This document shows, piece after piece, positions 28,678 through 36,828 of a stretch of 64,000 bases of DNA (the stretch's first letter is position 1; every line of letters starts with the position of its first letter). Under the pieces are notes generated by a model. The model searched no databases. It was not told the origin of the DNA and worked only from the letters and a program-made list of their open reading frames with translations. The position numbers were made by a program, and so were the translations under genes. The DNA comes from Sphingobacterium sp. UBA2700 (GTDB lineage Bacteria > Bacteroidota > Bacteroidia > Sphingobacteriales > Sphingobacteriaceae): the NCBI GenBank assembly GCA_002354335.1, contig DELI01000026.1:39384-103383 (forward strand), read 5' to 3'.

Positions 28678-29847
28678 ATGAGCTTTCTATATTTTGATAA
28701 TAATGCGACAAGCAAAATGGATGATGAGGTTCTACAGGCTATGCTTCCTTATCTACAAGAGTCGTACGGGAATGCCTCCAGTGTTCAGCATAAACTCGGT
28801 CGGGCAGCGAATGCGGCTATAGAGCAGGCACGAATTCAGCTCGCCGAACGATTGGGCTGCACGCCAAAAGAAATCTACTTCACCTCAGGCGCTACAGAAA
28901 GTATAAGCACCGTCTTAAAGGGGATAGCGCAAAGTTACCTGCGAAAAGGAAAACATATCGTCACCTGCAAAACAGAACATAAGGCAGTTCTGGCGACTTG
29001 TGAAAGTTTAGCCAAGCAAGGTTGCGAGATAACTTATCTCGATGTCGATGCACAGGGGAACATCAATTTGGACGATTTAACGAAAGCCATTCGTCCGGAT
29101 AGTGTATTAGTTGCGCTAATGTCCGCCAATAATGAAACAGGTGTCTTACATCCCATCGATAAGATCGCTAAAATCTGTCAAGAGAAGGATGTCTTGTTTT
29201 TCTGTGATGCCACGCAGCACATTGGAAAATTACCCCTTGATTTACAGCAAGTAGCAATCGACATCTTATGCTTAAGTGCACATAAATTTCACGGACCGAA
29301 AGGCATCGGTGCTTTGTTCATACGTCGAAAAAGCAAGCCCATCCAAATCCCTAGCCTTATTACCGGGGGGAATCAGGAACATGGCTTACGCGGCGGCACT
29401 TATGCGGTTCCGCAGATTGTGGGCATGGGTGAGGCTGTAAAACGTTTTGAGTTCAGCAGCAACATTGGAGCGATAAGGGATTATTTTGAGGCTGAGTTGC
29501 AAAAGCAGCTGGAGGAAGTAAAGATTCATGCAAGCGATGCCGCACGCATTCCAAATACCAGCAATGTCTTGATTAAACATGTGCGATCAACCGAACTCAT
29601 GACTAAGTTGCCCGAAATGGCATTATCATCCGGCTCTGCCTGTGTTTCGGGTTCGCGCGATCCTTCGCATGTACTGAAGGCAACGGGCATGGAGGATGAG
29701 GACGTTTATTGCAGCAGCCGTTTCAGCTTCAGCAAATACACGACGAAAGAAGATATTGATGTTGCCATACAACAAATAAAGCGCGCTGTAGCGCAAATTA
29801 GAGCCGCCTCACCAATTTGGCAAATGTATAAAGAAGGTCTAATTTGA
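28678..29847 (+). CDS. Cysteine desulfurase (IscS/NifS family)
   Basis: The 389-residue PLP enzyme removes sulfur from cysteine for Fe-S clusters and thiolation. It opens with YFDNNATSKMDDEV. The PLP lysine is Lys203 in LSAHKFHGPKGIGALF, and the persulfide-bearing Cys322 is in LSSGSACVSGSRDPSHVL, a long-loop arrangement of the NifS/IscS type. A later segment, SSRFSFSKYTTKEDIDVA, replaces the usual RxSxGxxxT pattern closely enough for function. An IscA-type protein follows 75 nt downstream with its own promoter-like box, consistent with Fe-S cluster assembly. Confidence 0.92.
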   Translation: MSFLYFDNNATSKMDDEVLQAMLPYLQESYGNASSVQHKLGRAANAAIEQARIQLAERLGCTPKEIYFTSGATESISTVLKGIAQSYLRKGKHIVTCKTEHKAVLATCESLAKQGCEITYLDVDAQGNINLDDLTKAIRPDSVLVALMSANNETGVLHPIDKIAKICQEKDVLFFCDATQHIGKLPLDLQQVAIDILCLSAHKFHGPKGIGALFIRRKSKPIQIPSLITGGNQEHGLRGGTYAVPQIVGMGEAVKRFEFSSNIGAIRDYFEAELQKQLEEVKIHASDAARIPNTSNVLIKHVRSTELMTKLPEMALSSGSACVSGSRDPSHVLKATGMEDEDVYCSSRFSFSKYTTKEDIDVAIQQIKRAVAQIRAASPIWQMYKEGLI

Positions 29848-29890
29848 CAGAACTCAGATGATTTATCCAATATTGGAACTTGTTTTTGAT

Positions 29891-29898
29891 TATCTTTG
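29891..29898 (+). promoter_or_regulatory. Bacteroidota -7 box (TATCTTTG) before the IscA-type gene
   Basis: This is an exact TAnnTTTG match 24 nt before the ATG at 29923, with a TTG at 29871-29873 (17-nt spacer) as a possible -33 element. It overlaps the TTG that would otherwise extend the reading frame, which argues for the ATG as start. Confidence 0.6.
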
Positions 29899-29922
29899 TA
29901 CAATAAATGGAGGAAGAAGAAC

Positions 29923-30249
29923 ATGGTGACCATTACAGATAAAGCAAAAGAACGCATCAGCACAATCATGCAACAAGAAAACTACGATAGCAATTATTTC
30001 GTACGCGTTGCTGTGGAAAGTGGTGGTTGTTCGGGGCTATCCTATAAGCTTAATTTTGACAACGAAGAGAAAAAAGGCGATCAGTTTTTTGAAGACAATG
30101 GTGTCAAAATCTGTTTAGATATTAAGTCTTACTTATATCTGGCAGGAACAGAATTAGATTATTCCGACGGATTGAATGGAAAGGGATTTGAATTCCACAA
30201 TCCTAATGCGTCGAGAACTTGCGCCTGTGGCGAAAGTTTTTCGGTGTAA
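29923..30249 (+). CDS. HesB/IscA-type iron-sulfur assembly protein
   Basis: The 108-residue A-type carrier has all three conserved cysteines, Cys36 in SGGCSGLSY and Cys100 and Cys102 in RTCACGESF, which hold iron or an Fe-S cluster for delivery to target proteins. The ATG at 29923 is preferred over an upstream TTG at 29896: it is preceded by AGGAAGAAGA, and the TTG lies inside a promoter -7 box. It follows a cysteine desulfurase, which supplies sulfur for the same pathway. A strong terminator follows directly. Confidence 0.93.
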   Translation: MVTITDKAKERISTIMQQENYDSNYFVRVAVESGGCSGLSYKLNFDNEEKKGDQFFEDNGVKICLDIKSYLYLAGTELDYSDGLNGKGFEFHNPNASRTCACGESFSV

Positions 30250-30258
30250 AATAATTCA

Positions 30259-30295
30259 AGCGGGCAAATTAGATTGCCCGCTATTTTATTTTTTA
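30259..30295 (+). terminator. Intrinsic terminator after the IscA-type gene
   Basis: Arms 30259-30267 and 30274-30282 (agcgggcaa and complement) form a perfect 9-bp stem with a 6-nt loop, followed by a T-rich tail. Confidence 0.9.
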
Positions 30296-30321
30296 TACTG
30301 TCTCAGTTTTCCTAATTAACA

Positions 30322-31413
30322 TTAGCGAGCAGCTTCTCTCCCGCTTTTCCTCATATTTATTTCATACGTGATAATTAGCCTACTTACTAAGCCATAGCGC
30401 GCCATTCCCTCTCTCTGATTGTTATGTTTAAGATATTGATCATAGAACAAACCAGATACATTGGTCAGCCAACCCGTATAATTTTCCCAGTAGGATTGAT
30501 CTTTCTTTAAATCGCTTTTAATGCCCTCTGAGAGCTTCGCTTTATATTGTTGAAAAATGGACTCATCGACTAGATAAAGTGACCTTAAAAGGTATTGTAT
30601 GCTCTCGTAATAGGCTGCATACTGAAACCAGGGATCCTGATGATTCCGAAGCTTAACATAAGCGATAAAATTACATTCATCTTCAAATCCAATTCCCATC
30701 TGATGTGCCAGCTCATGAGTTACCGTGAAAGGATAGGATGTGATTGGCATATCGGCATTGGCATGTGCTTCATTACTGAAAGGATTCAGATAACCCGATG
30801 TTCCAAAGGAGGATATCATCACAGAACTCAATGGCTTCTTAATATGGATCTGGGTTTTGCTGAGCATTGGGAACTCTTGATCGTTCCGCATCAACTCTTC
30901 AATTTGCGCATTTGCACGGGTTCGGACTTTGCCTTCAAAATTTATTTTTGCGCGCAGACTATTCGCTAGCTGTATCTGCTCAGCCAACACGCCTAGATGA
31001 TCCTCCAGAAGTATGGTATCTACAGACAAGTTAAGTTGCTTACTGACCGGGACGCGATAATAATTGATTGCCCAAGCCAAATGAAAGAAGATATACAGCG
31101 ATAGCGCCGTGCCAACTGACATTAATACTCCTCGCCAAGCGTTGTGAAACTGCTTTTTGAACAGTAGAACTATTGTTCTAACGACGAGATAAAGCAGGAC
31201 CAAGACGATCGCAAGATAAAGCAGATCTCCCACGCTGAAAGGGAGCAGTCCGAATATCAATTTTGGGAGGTATTGGTAAAAAGGATAGAAAGCGCGACTG
31301 TAAACTGCCTCTACCCTTTCAGAGTCTGTTACAAACCAATTCAATAGCAAGATTAAGCTTATACAAAGAGCTAACCAGATATAAAGCGATTTCGTTGATT
31401 TGTTGAACCTCAT
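30322..31413 (-). CDS. DUF3810 membrane protein with HExxH motif
   Basis: The 363-residue protein has three membrane segments in its first 120 residues (about 10-28, 55-82 and 98-117), then a soluble part with a zinc-metalloprotease-like motif, His233-Glu-Leu-Ala-His237 in VTHELAHQMG, and nearby acidic residues (FEDE, 243-246) that could be the third ligand. This is the layout of DUF3810, a Bacteroidota family with no known substrate. Peptidase activity is inference from the motif. It is the last gene of an operon, 4 nt after the nucleoid-protein gene. Confidence 0.8.
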   Translation of the reverse strand: MRFNKSTKSLYIWLALCISLILLLNWFVTDSERVEAVYSRAFYPFYQYLPKLIFGLLPFSVGDLLYLAIVLVLLYLVVRTIVLLFKKQFHNAWRGVLMSVGTALSLYIFFHLAWAINYYRVPVSKQLNLSVDTILLEDHLGVLAEQIQLANSLRAKINFEGKVRTRANAQIEELMRNDQEFPMLSKTQIHIKKPLSSVMISSFGTSGYLNPFSNEAHANADMPITSYPFTVTHELAHQMGIGFEDECNFIAYVKLRNHQDPWFQYAAYYESIQYLLRSLYLVDESIFQQYKAKLSEGIKSDLKKDQSYWENYTGWLTNVSGLFYDQYLKHNNQREGMARYGLVSRLIITYEINMRKSGREAAR

Positions 31414-31417
31414 CTTC

Positions 31418-32476
31418 TTAGTCGGATTCGTTTTCGAAGTATAGCTTGTAGTAATTCATCCCCTTATCCTCGTCATATCCTTTTTCGAGGTATTCGCGCT
31501 TTCCATGCACGTATATATGGAAATTCTTATCGAGCTTGATGACTGACTTATAACTGGACGCCATCTTTTTAACAGCATTGCCCGCAATATCAAAATTAGA
31601 TTGAAATGGGGTATCAAATTCCTCTTCAAAAGCAGATTTATAATCCTTAAATAAAGAAACAGCATCCGGATTGGCAATCACTTCGGTATTGAACTCTTCT
31701 TCATTAAATTCTTCTTTTGACTTAAAGTAGTTCATCGAACGGTTCAAGAGGTCGATCTTATCCGCTTTATCCATTTCAAAAACTTCATCTAGCTTCTCAT
31801 TGACAAAGTTCTTGTACACCTTCATGATATTTCCTGTTTGTTGGAAGTTATCGTTGCGAACGCGCAGTTTTAAGAAATCGTCTTTCCAGTATACGGCTTC
31901 CGATCCGTTCGTTTGATCAAGGCAGAGGACCTTGAAACCTTCCTCCGATTCGGTATTGACAATTACCACACCTTTATCTAATTTATTGATATTGATGGCT
32001 TGTTCTTCATAATTTACCCCTAGACCATCTGCCTGAGGATAAACTTTAAGATAAGCTTCCTTATTTTCTGATTTAAAGATCCCTATGGCCTTATGCTCCT
32101 CTCCTTCCAGCTGCACATTATCCAGTGCGACGACATACACTTCACCCGATTTGATCTTTGGATGTTCCGATACATCAAACAGATATTTAGTGATCGATTT
32201 GGAGAAATCGATAAAGTTCAGCTGCCCTTCAAAGAAGCGTTTGGAATAACTGTAAACCTCATTAAATTCCAAGTCATCATTGGGATGGTAGAATCTGTAG
32301 ACTTCCGATTGCTTCGCGAAAGGCTTCATGAAATATTGCATCAGCAGTCCGGTCAGGACTTCATCTGAAGCAACATCCACTTCAACGTCCGACAAGGTAA
32401 AATACTCGTCCTGGCTCTTGTTGCCAACATGATGGATAATAAGGTTTTCGAAGTTTGCGTCTTGATGAAATAACAT
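31418..32476 (-). CDS. YejK/NdpA-like nucleoid-associated protein
   Basis: The 352-residue soluble protein resembles the 37-kDa nucleoid-associated family of E. coli YejK (NdpA). The opening LIIHHVGNK, the PFAKQSEVYRFYH segment near residue 52 and the SGEVYVVALDNVQLEGEEHKAIGIFKS-type middle (given here in part) are characteristic. The protein binds the nucleoid but its action is poorly understood. The gene lies between an HDAC-like deacetylase (9-nt gap upstream) and a DUF3810 gene (4-nt gap), all on the minus strand. That company with a deacetylase is interesting, see findings. Confidence 0.85.
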   Translation of the reverse strand: MLFHQDANFENLIIHHVGNKSQDEYFTLSDVEVDVASDEVLTGLLMQYFMKPFAKQSEVYRFYHPNDDLEFNEVYSYSKRFFEGQLNFIDFSKSITKYLFDVSEHPKIKSGEVYVVALDNVQLEGEEHKAIGIFKSENKEAYLKVYPQADGLGVNYEEQAININKLDKGVVIVNTESEEGFKVLCLDQTNGSEAVYWKDDFLKLRVRNDNFQQTGNIMKVYKNFVNEKLDEVFEMDKADKIDLLNRSMNYFKSKEEFNEEEFNTEVIANPDAVSLFKDYKSAFEEEFDTPFQSNFDIAGNAVKKMASSYKSVIKLDKNFHIYVHGKREYLEKGYDEDKGMNYYKLYFENESD

Positions 32477-32485
32477 GCTTGTTTT

Positions 32486-33391
32486 TTATAAATCGTAAAT
32501 ATGTATTGCAGAACGGTAGGTATTGACATGCGCATTGACGATGTCTTTGATATGTACGGAATATCCGCCGCCCATGCTGACTTCCACGGGTACTTTTCTG
32601 CTTTTGCAGGCCTTGAATACCAGCTCATCTCTTTTTCTACAGCCTTCCTGCGTCAGTTTAAACTTGCCAAGTTTGTCAGTGCCCAGCACATCAACTCCAG
32701 CCTGATAAAAGACAAAGTCAGGCTTAACCTGATTAAATACGGCTTCAAGTTCTGATGCCAGGAGCGATAAATAGGCTTCATCTTCAATACCATCTGACAA
32801 TCCGATGTCAATATGCGATTTTTCCTTTTTAAATGGGAAGTTCTTCTCCCCATGTATGGAAAATGTGATGATATCGGCATGATCCTCAAAGATATGCGCG
32901 GTTCCATTTCCCTGATGCACATCCAGATCAATGATCAGGATCTTTTTCGCTAGATTCTGATGGTATAAGTATGCGGCAGCAACCGCCTGATCATTTAGTA
33001 AGCAGAAGCCTTCACCAAAATCTCTTCCGGCATGGTGTGTTCCACCGGCTGTGTTAAAAGAAACTCCAGCTTCCATTGCCCCAAAACATGCCTTGATTGT
33101 ACCATCTATTAGATAGCGTTCGCGGTCCACTAAAGCCTGTGTCATCGGGAATCCAATACGACGAACCATCTTAGGATCTAACGTCAGGCCCAGAAGCTCA
33201 TCAACATAAGCTTTATCGTGAGCTAAATAGATGATATCGCGATCGACTAAGTCGGGTTCAAAAAAGTTGTTTTGATTCACTAGCCCTTCGTAGATCAATT
33301 GCTCTGGAATAAGTTCATACTTCATCATCGGAAAGCGATGTGTCGCGGGCAAGGGATAAATGTAGGCGCTATGATGGGCTATTTTTAACAA
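32486..33391 (-). CDS. Histone-deacetylase-family hydrolase (AcuC/HDAC-like)
   Basis: The 301-residue enzyme belongs to the arginase/deacetylase fold. It has the His119-His120 pair in GGTHHAGRDFGEGFC, zinc ligands Asp157 and His159 in DLDVHQGNGT, Asp234 in AGVDVLGTDKLG, and Tyr277 in GGGYSVHI. All catalytic residues needed for deacetylation are present. Bacterial members act on acetylated proteins, polyamines or acetoin-linked targets; the substrate here is not known. It is the first gene of the operon with the nucleoid-associated protein and the DUF3810 protein. Confidence 0.9.
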   Translation of the reverse strand: MLKIAHHSAYIYPLPATHRFPMMKYELIPEQLIYEGLVNQNNFFEPDLVDRDIIYLAHDKAYVDELLGLTLDPKMVRRIGFPMTQALVDRERYLIDGTIKACFGAMEAGVSFNTAGGTHHAGRDFGEGFCLLNDQAVAAAYLYHQNLAKKILIIDLDVHQGNGTAHIFEDHADIITFSIHGEKNFPFKKEKSHIDIGLSDGIEDEAYLSLLASELEAVFNQVKPDFVFYQAGVDVLGTDKLGKFKLTQEGCRKRDELVFKACKSRKVPVEVSMGGGYSVHIKDIVNAHVNTYRSAIHIYDL

Positions 33392-33623
33392 TTGTGCAAA
33401 TTTGTCACGAATATAACCAATCAGAAATCAATAAAAAACCCTTGTGGAAAAAGCGGATAGCGCTTCTTTCTCCTTTTGAGTACACTTATTCGCAACGAGA
33501 TTGTTATATCGTATATTTTTTAATCTCGTTTTTTTTAAATAGATTTAATACAATAAGCATCGCGGCTTCCACAATCCGCTGCTATATAACCATTAGTAAA
33601 CAAATTGAAAGGAAGGAGACAAT

Positions 33624-33791
33624 ATGTTTAGCAAGAAACGTCAGGGGTCGGGTTCAGCTAATTTCGCTGGACGAAATCATCCTTTTATCAAAAACATCAA
33701 AAAGACGGGTTTACTGGATAAGCCCAAGTTGATGCTTCAGGAAATTCTCGAACATTTAAAAGCTAATCGCTTCGAGTACAGCAAAAATTAA
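33624..33791 (+). CDS. Small basic protein of 55 residues with a strong ribosome site
   Basis: An ATG at 33624 follows AAGGAAGGAG with a spacing of about 6-7 nt, the best Shine-Dalgarno sequence I see in the window. The frame runs 55 codons to a TAA at 33789. The product is basic and glycine-rich at the N-terminus (MFSKKRQGSGSANFAGRNH), then has KNIKKTGLLDKPK and a C-terminal helix LMLQEILEHLKANRFEY. No membrane segment or signal is present. I do not recognise it. The unknown gene at 33852 follows 60 bp downstream on the same strand. Confidence 0.7.
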   Translation: MFSKKRQGSGSANFAGRNHPFIKNIKKTGLLDKPKLMLQEILEHLKANRFEYSKN

Positions 33792-33851
33792 TATTTAAAA
33801 CGAAATTAAATATATGCTGTTATTAGCTATAGAGTACTAAATAAGAAGAGT

Positions 33852-34178
33852 ATGACTATAGATATTGATTCATTGCTTGATGCGGAGATCATCAAAACCG
33901 AAGAGGATTCGAGAACACAAACTTTGGACGTAACGTTGTTATTGGACGCTACGGAACCAATCCATGCTCATCAGAAGAAATTGCGCTTTGAGCATGTGAC
34001 TTTCTATTCGCGTTCTGAAATCCCTAAAGAGGGTTATCCGGTTATTTTGGAGATCAGCGAAGTCGTCCCGGAGATCGAAAAGAGCTTTGATAACGATCAG
34101 TCGCGCAGACGCTTTAAGATCGATACCACCTCGGGAATAGTCATATTGGAATTTGCGACCTGCTATTTAGTTGATTAA
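33852..34178 (+). CDS. Uncharacterised 108-residue protein
   Basis: This is a soluble, acidic protein without signal or membrane segments. The pattern suggests alternating strands: TQTLDVTLLLDATEPI, then LRFEHVTFYSR, then GYPVILEISEVVP, and a C-terminal GIVILEFATCYLVD. I do not recognise a family. The real-gene signs are the ATG, consistent codon use and placement in a run of plus-strand genes, with 35 nt to the TatD-like gene. No function is proposed. Confidence 0.7.
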   Translation: MTIDIDSLLDAEIIKTEEDSRTQTLDVTLLLDATEPIHAHQKKLRFEHVTFYSRSEIPKEGYPVILEISEVVPEIEKSFDNDQSRRRFKIDTTSGIVILEFATCYLVD

Positions 34179-34213
34179 TTCCGTATCTTTCGACGAATTA
34201 AACGCCCCGAACA

Positions 34214-34861
34214 TTGTTAATCAATATCCACGCCCATAGCATAGGTACCTCAACTCCCGATGAGTTTGTACTACCCAATTGCATTGTTTCGAAAGACTAT
34301 CTTTATGATCAAGCCTGTTCCGCAGGCATCCATCCCTGGTATGTGGATCTCAATGAGGAAGCTCAATGGGAAGCATTAGTAAAGTATGCTGAAAAGCCCC
34401 AGGTGATTGCCATAGGAGAATGCGGATTAGATAAGCTCTGCAGCACGGAATGGAATCGACAGTTACATATATTCGAAAAACAAATTGTGCTCGCTAATGA
34501 CCTTAAAAAGCCTTTGATAATACATTGTGTTCGAGCCTATCATGAGGTTTTTACTTCTTTGCTAAGGAAACAGGTTTCCGTACCGGTCATTTTTCATGGA
34601 TATGAGCGAAACTGGCCCTTAGCGGAACAATTATTAAAGATCAGAAACTACTACCTTTCGCTCGGCGCTGCTATCCTAAAAGGCAAGCTAGACGATGTTA
34701 TAAAGCAGATCCCATTGGACAGGATTTTCTTAGAAACTGACGATAAACCAACGAAAATCTCAGATATTTATGCTTATTTTTGCCGAGCCAGACAATTGTC
34801 TATAAAACAAGTAGAAGATCAGATTTTGGCAAACTATAACAGGGTATTTAAATCAAGTTAA
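34214..34861 (+). CDS. TatD family metal-dependent hydrolase
   Basis: The 215-residue protein is a compact TatD-type amidohydrolase, shorter than the usual 255-265 residues. Metal-site motifs are visible: an HAH at residues 6-8 (NIHAHS), Glu in IGECGLDKL, His in IIHCVRAYHEV, His in FHGYERN, and Asp in FLETDDKP. Relatives are 3'-5' nucleases or related hydrolases. The start must be the TTG at 34214: a stop lies in frame at 34199-34201 and the HAH motif allows no later start. tcdA begins 5 nt after the stop. Confidence 0.85.
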   Translation: MLINIHAHSIGTSTPDEFVLPNCIVSKDYLYDQACSAGIHPWYVDLNEEAQWEALVKYAEKPQVIAIGECGLDKLCSTEWNRQLHIFEKQIVLANDLKKPLIIHCVRAYHEVFTSLLRKQVSVPVIFHGYERNWPLAEQLLKIRNYYLSLGAAILKGKLDDVIKQIPLDRIFLETDDKPTKISDIYAYFCRARQLSIKQVEDQILANYNRVFKSS

Positions 34862-34866
34862 AATTA

Positions 34867-35598
34867 ATGAAGGATTTATCTTGGCTTTCTCGCACCGAGG
34901 CGTTGGTGGGACGAGAGGCACTAGAAAAGTTAGCTAATTCGCATGTGATGGTTTTGGGCCTTGGTGGTGTGGGGTCGTTTGCAGCCGAGTTTATCTGTCG
35001 GTCGGGTGTTGGAAAGATGACCATTATCGATGGGGATACAGTAGACCCTAGTAACAGGAACAGGCAATTGCCGGCGTTGGCAACAAATCATGGGGAGGCG
35101 AAGGCGGAAATTATGCGCGAACGCTTGTTGGCAATTAATCCGGAATTAGAACTAAACGTGATTCAAGACTTTATCCTTCCACAGAGCATCCCCGGTCTCC
35201 TTGATCTAAAACCAGATTATTGTGTTGAGGCGATCGATAGTATTACACCGAAGTTATTTTTTATCCGATTGGCTTTGGAGGCGAAAGTACCTTTTGTAAG
35301 CTCCATGGGTGCAGGAGGTAAGCTTGACCCCACGAAAATAAGGATAGCGGATATTGGAACGACATACAATTGTAAGCTCGCGCAGCATATCCGTAAGAAA
35401 TTAAAGAAACATGGTATCCGAAAGGGTGTAAAGGTGGTATTCTCTACGGAATTGCCGGATAAAGAGTCTTTGCTATATACAGACGGTAGTAACTTTAAGA
35501 AATCTGCCTATGGCACCATGTCTTATCTGCCGGCTGCGTTTGGAGGCGCGTTAGCTTCCGTTGCGATTCAAGATTTAATGAACGAAAAGAACATTTAA
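34867..35598 (+). CDS. tcdA: tRNA threonylcarbamoyladenosine dehydratase (TcdA, ThiF/E1-like)
   Basis: The 243-residue E1-like enzyme cyclises the threonylcarbamoyl group on A37 of certain tRNAs using ATP. The nucleotide motif is VLGLGGVGSFAAE near residue 30, followed by DGDTVDPSNRNRQ near residue 55, the usual TcdA form. The YCVEAIDSITPK segment and the C-terminal GTMSYLPAAFGGALAS also match. It is 5 nt downstream of the TatD-like gene and ends at a strong bidirectional terminator. Confidence 0.9.
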   Translation: MKDLSWLSRTEALVGREALEKLANSHVMVLGLGGVGSFAAEFICRSGVGKMTIIDGDTVDPSNRNRQLPALATNHGEAKAEIMRERLLAINPELELNVIQDFILPQSIPGLLDLKPDYCVEAIDSITPKLFFIRLALEAKVPFVSSMGAGGKLDPTKIRIADIGTTYNCKLAQHIRKKLKKHGIRKGVKVVFSTELPDKESLLYTDGSNFKKSAYGTMSYLPAAFGGALASVAIQDLMNEKNI

Positions 35599-35601
35599 TA
35601 A

Positions 35602-35630
35602 AAAAAAGGAGCTCGATGAGCTCCTTTTTT
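35602..35630. terminator. Bidirectional terminator between tcdA and the SH3/BON gene
   Basis: Arms 35602-35614 and 35618-35630 (aaaaaaggagctc and complement) pair perfectly around a gat loop. T-runs occur on both strands, so it can end transcription of the convergent genes on either side. Confidence 0.92.
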
Positions 35631-35645
35631 ACTGATTATATTATT

Positions 35646-36068
35646 TTAAGAGATAGGTTCCAGATATTGCGCATAGCAATAGCCTTCTTCCCCATCCTTC
35701 GTACGAACTAACCACCATTGGTCATTAGCGCGACTGATCAAAGTGATTACCTCGTCTTTTGCTGCTTTACCAACGATTGGCTGATCTGTTCCTGGTCCTT
35801 TACGAATATTCAAATTGCTGCTTTCAGTAATTACGCGAACTTGCTGTCCTGTAACCGCTGTAGAAACATCCACGTTCATAACCACATCGCCAGATAAGAA
35901 ATTAGGATCGATTTGATTGTAGACATCCCATAATTTGTTTTTTACGTCAGCATTTGGAGCAGTACCACGAATCTGTAATACGCCGTCCATCTCAGCGATT
36001 TGTAAACCTTCGATACCCGAAGCATTTGCTGTATCGATCAATACTTTATATTTACTTTCTAAACTCAT
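35646..36068 (-). CDS. SH3b-domain protein with BON-like N-terminus
   Basis: The 140-residue protein has no signal peptide. Residues about 5-68 resemble a BON domain (LIDTANASGIEGLQIAEMDG, then LWDVYNQIDPNF) and residues 77-138 form a bacterial SH3 domain (RVITESSNLNIRKGPGTDQP, ending GYCYAQYLEP). SH3b domains bind peptidoglycan or peptides, but export is not obvious. Its start is 6 nt after the stop of a BON lipoprotein gene, so the two are co-expressed and may work together. Confidence 0.8.
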   Translation of the reverse strand: MSLESKYKVLIDTANASGIEGLQIAEMDGVLQIRGTAPNADVKNKLWDVYNQIDPNFLSGDVVMNVDVSTAVTGQQVRVITESSNLNIRKGPGTDQPIVGKAAKDEVITLISRANDQWWLVRTKDGEEGYCYAQYLEPIS

Positions 36069-36074
36069 AATTTG

Positions 36075-36572
36075 CTATTTTACGATTAAACCTGACATGT
36101 CAACTTTCTTAGGATTTAAAGCATCTAATCCCATTTTTAAAGCTTGTACGCGTGCTTGTTCTAACTCTCCAGTTACTGTGATCACACCATCCACTACGGC
36201 TGTTTTCACTGATGGGAAGTCTTTAGTAAATTCAGCTACCTTTGCCTGAAGATCAGCATCATTGCTGTTTACTTCGATAGTTCCAGCAGGAATTGAATTA
36301 ACAACGATGTTGTTAACGACAGATTTCACACCTTTTGCATCAGCACCTTTCGCTGCCGACTCAATCTGTGCTTTTTCATCATCAGACGCTGCTGTACCGT
36401 TTAAGGTAACTACACCATCCTTAACTTCTACCTGAACATTTGGATTCGATTGAATCGCAGTTTCAACTTTGGCTTTTAAATCGGCATCCGAAATTTTCGA
36501 TTTACAAGCAATAGTTCCAGTTAACAATGTAACGGCAACTACCAATACAGATAAGATTTTTTTAAGATTCAT
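36075..36572 (-). CDS. Lipoprotein with two BON domains
   Basis: The 165-residue protein has a lipoprotein signal with Cys23 in GTIAC, followed by KSK. Two BON domains follow, about 27-93 (ADLKAKVETAIQSNPNVQVE) and 98-163 (ADLQAKVAEFTKDFPSVK). BON domains occur in osmotically induced envelope proteins such as OsmY and bind phospholipid. Likely location is the periplasmic face of a membrane. It is the first gene of a pair with the SH3b protein. Confidence 0.88.
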   Translation of the reverse strand: MNLKKILSVLVVAVTLLTGTIACKSKISDADLKAKVETAIQSNPNVQVEVKDGVVTLNGTAASDDEKAQIESAAKGADAKGVKSVVNNIVVNSIPAGTIEVNSNDADLQAKVAEFTKDFPSVKTAVVDGVITVTGELEQARVQALKMGLDALNPKKVDMSGLIVK

Positions 36573-36828
36573 AAATAAGATATTTACGTTAATTAATACT
36601 ACCTAAATCTAAACAAAAAACATCTCGAAAATGTTTTAAAAAATAAATCTGATTTGAGAATAATTTGGAAAGGATATCGTCAGCGGTATTGTAACAACAA
36701 TTATTGAGACGCAATAAATATAATCTGTTTCCATTAGAAGCAAAAGCAGGGATAACGGATCTTGGTTGCCTTTTGAAAACCACCACTTTCGGGAAAGAGG
36801 CTTGTATGAATGAACGCTGAATGCCCAG

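Noticed and set aside
33340..33732. A 130-codon plus-strand frame upstream of the small basic gene
   Set aside because: It overlaps the start of the HDAC gene on the other strand, has low-complexity composition and no homology I recognise, and competes with the 55-codon frame that has a strong ribosome site.
36589..36786. A 65-codon minus-strand frame upstream of the BON lipoprotein gene
   Set aside because: The amino-acid composition is unlike a protein, there is no ribosome site, and it covers the expected promoter region.
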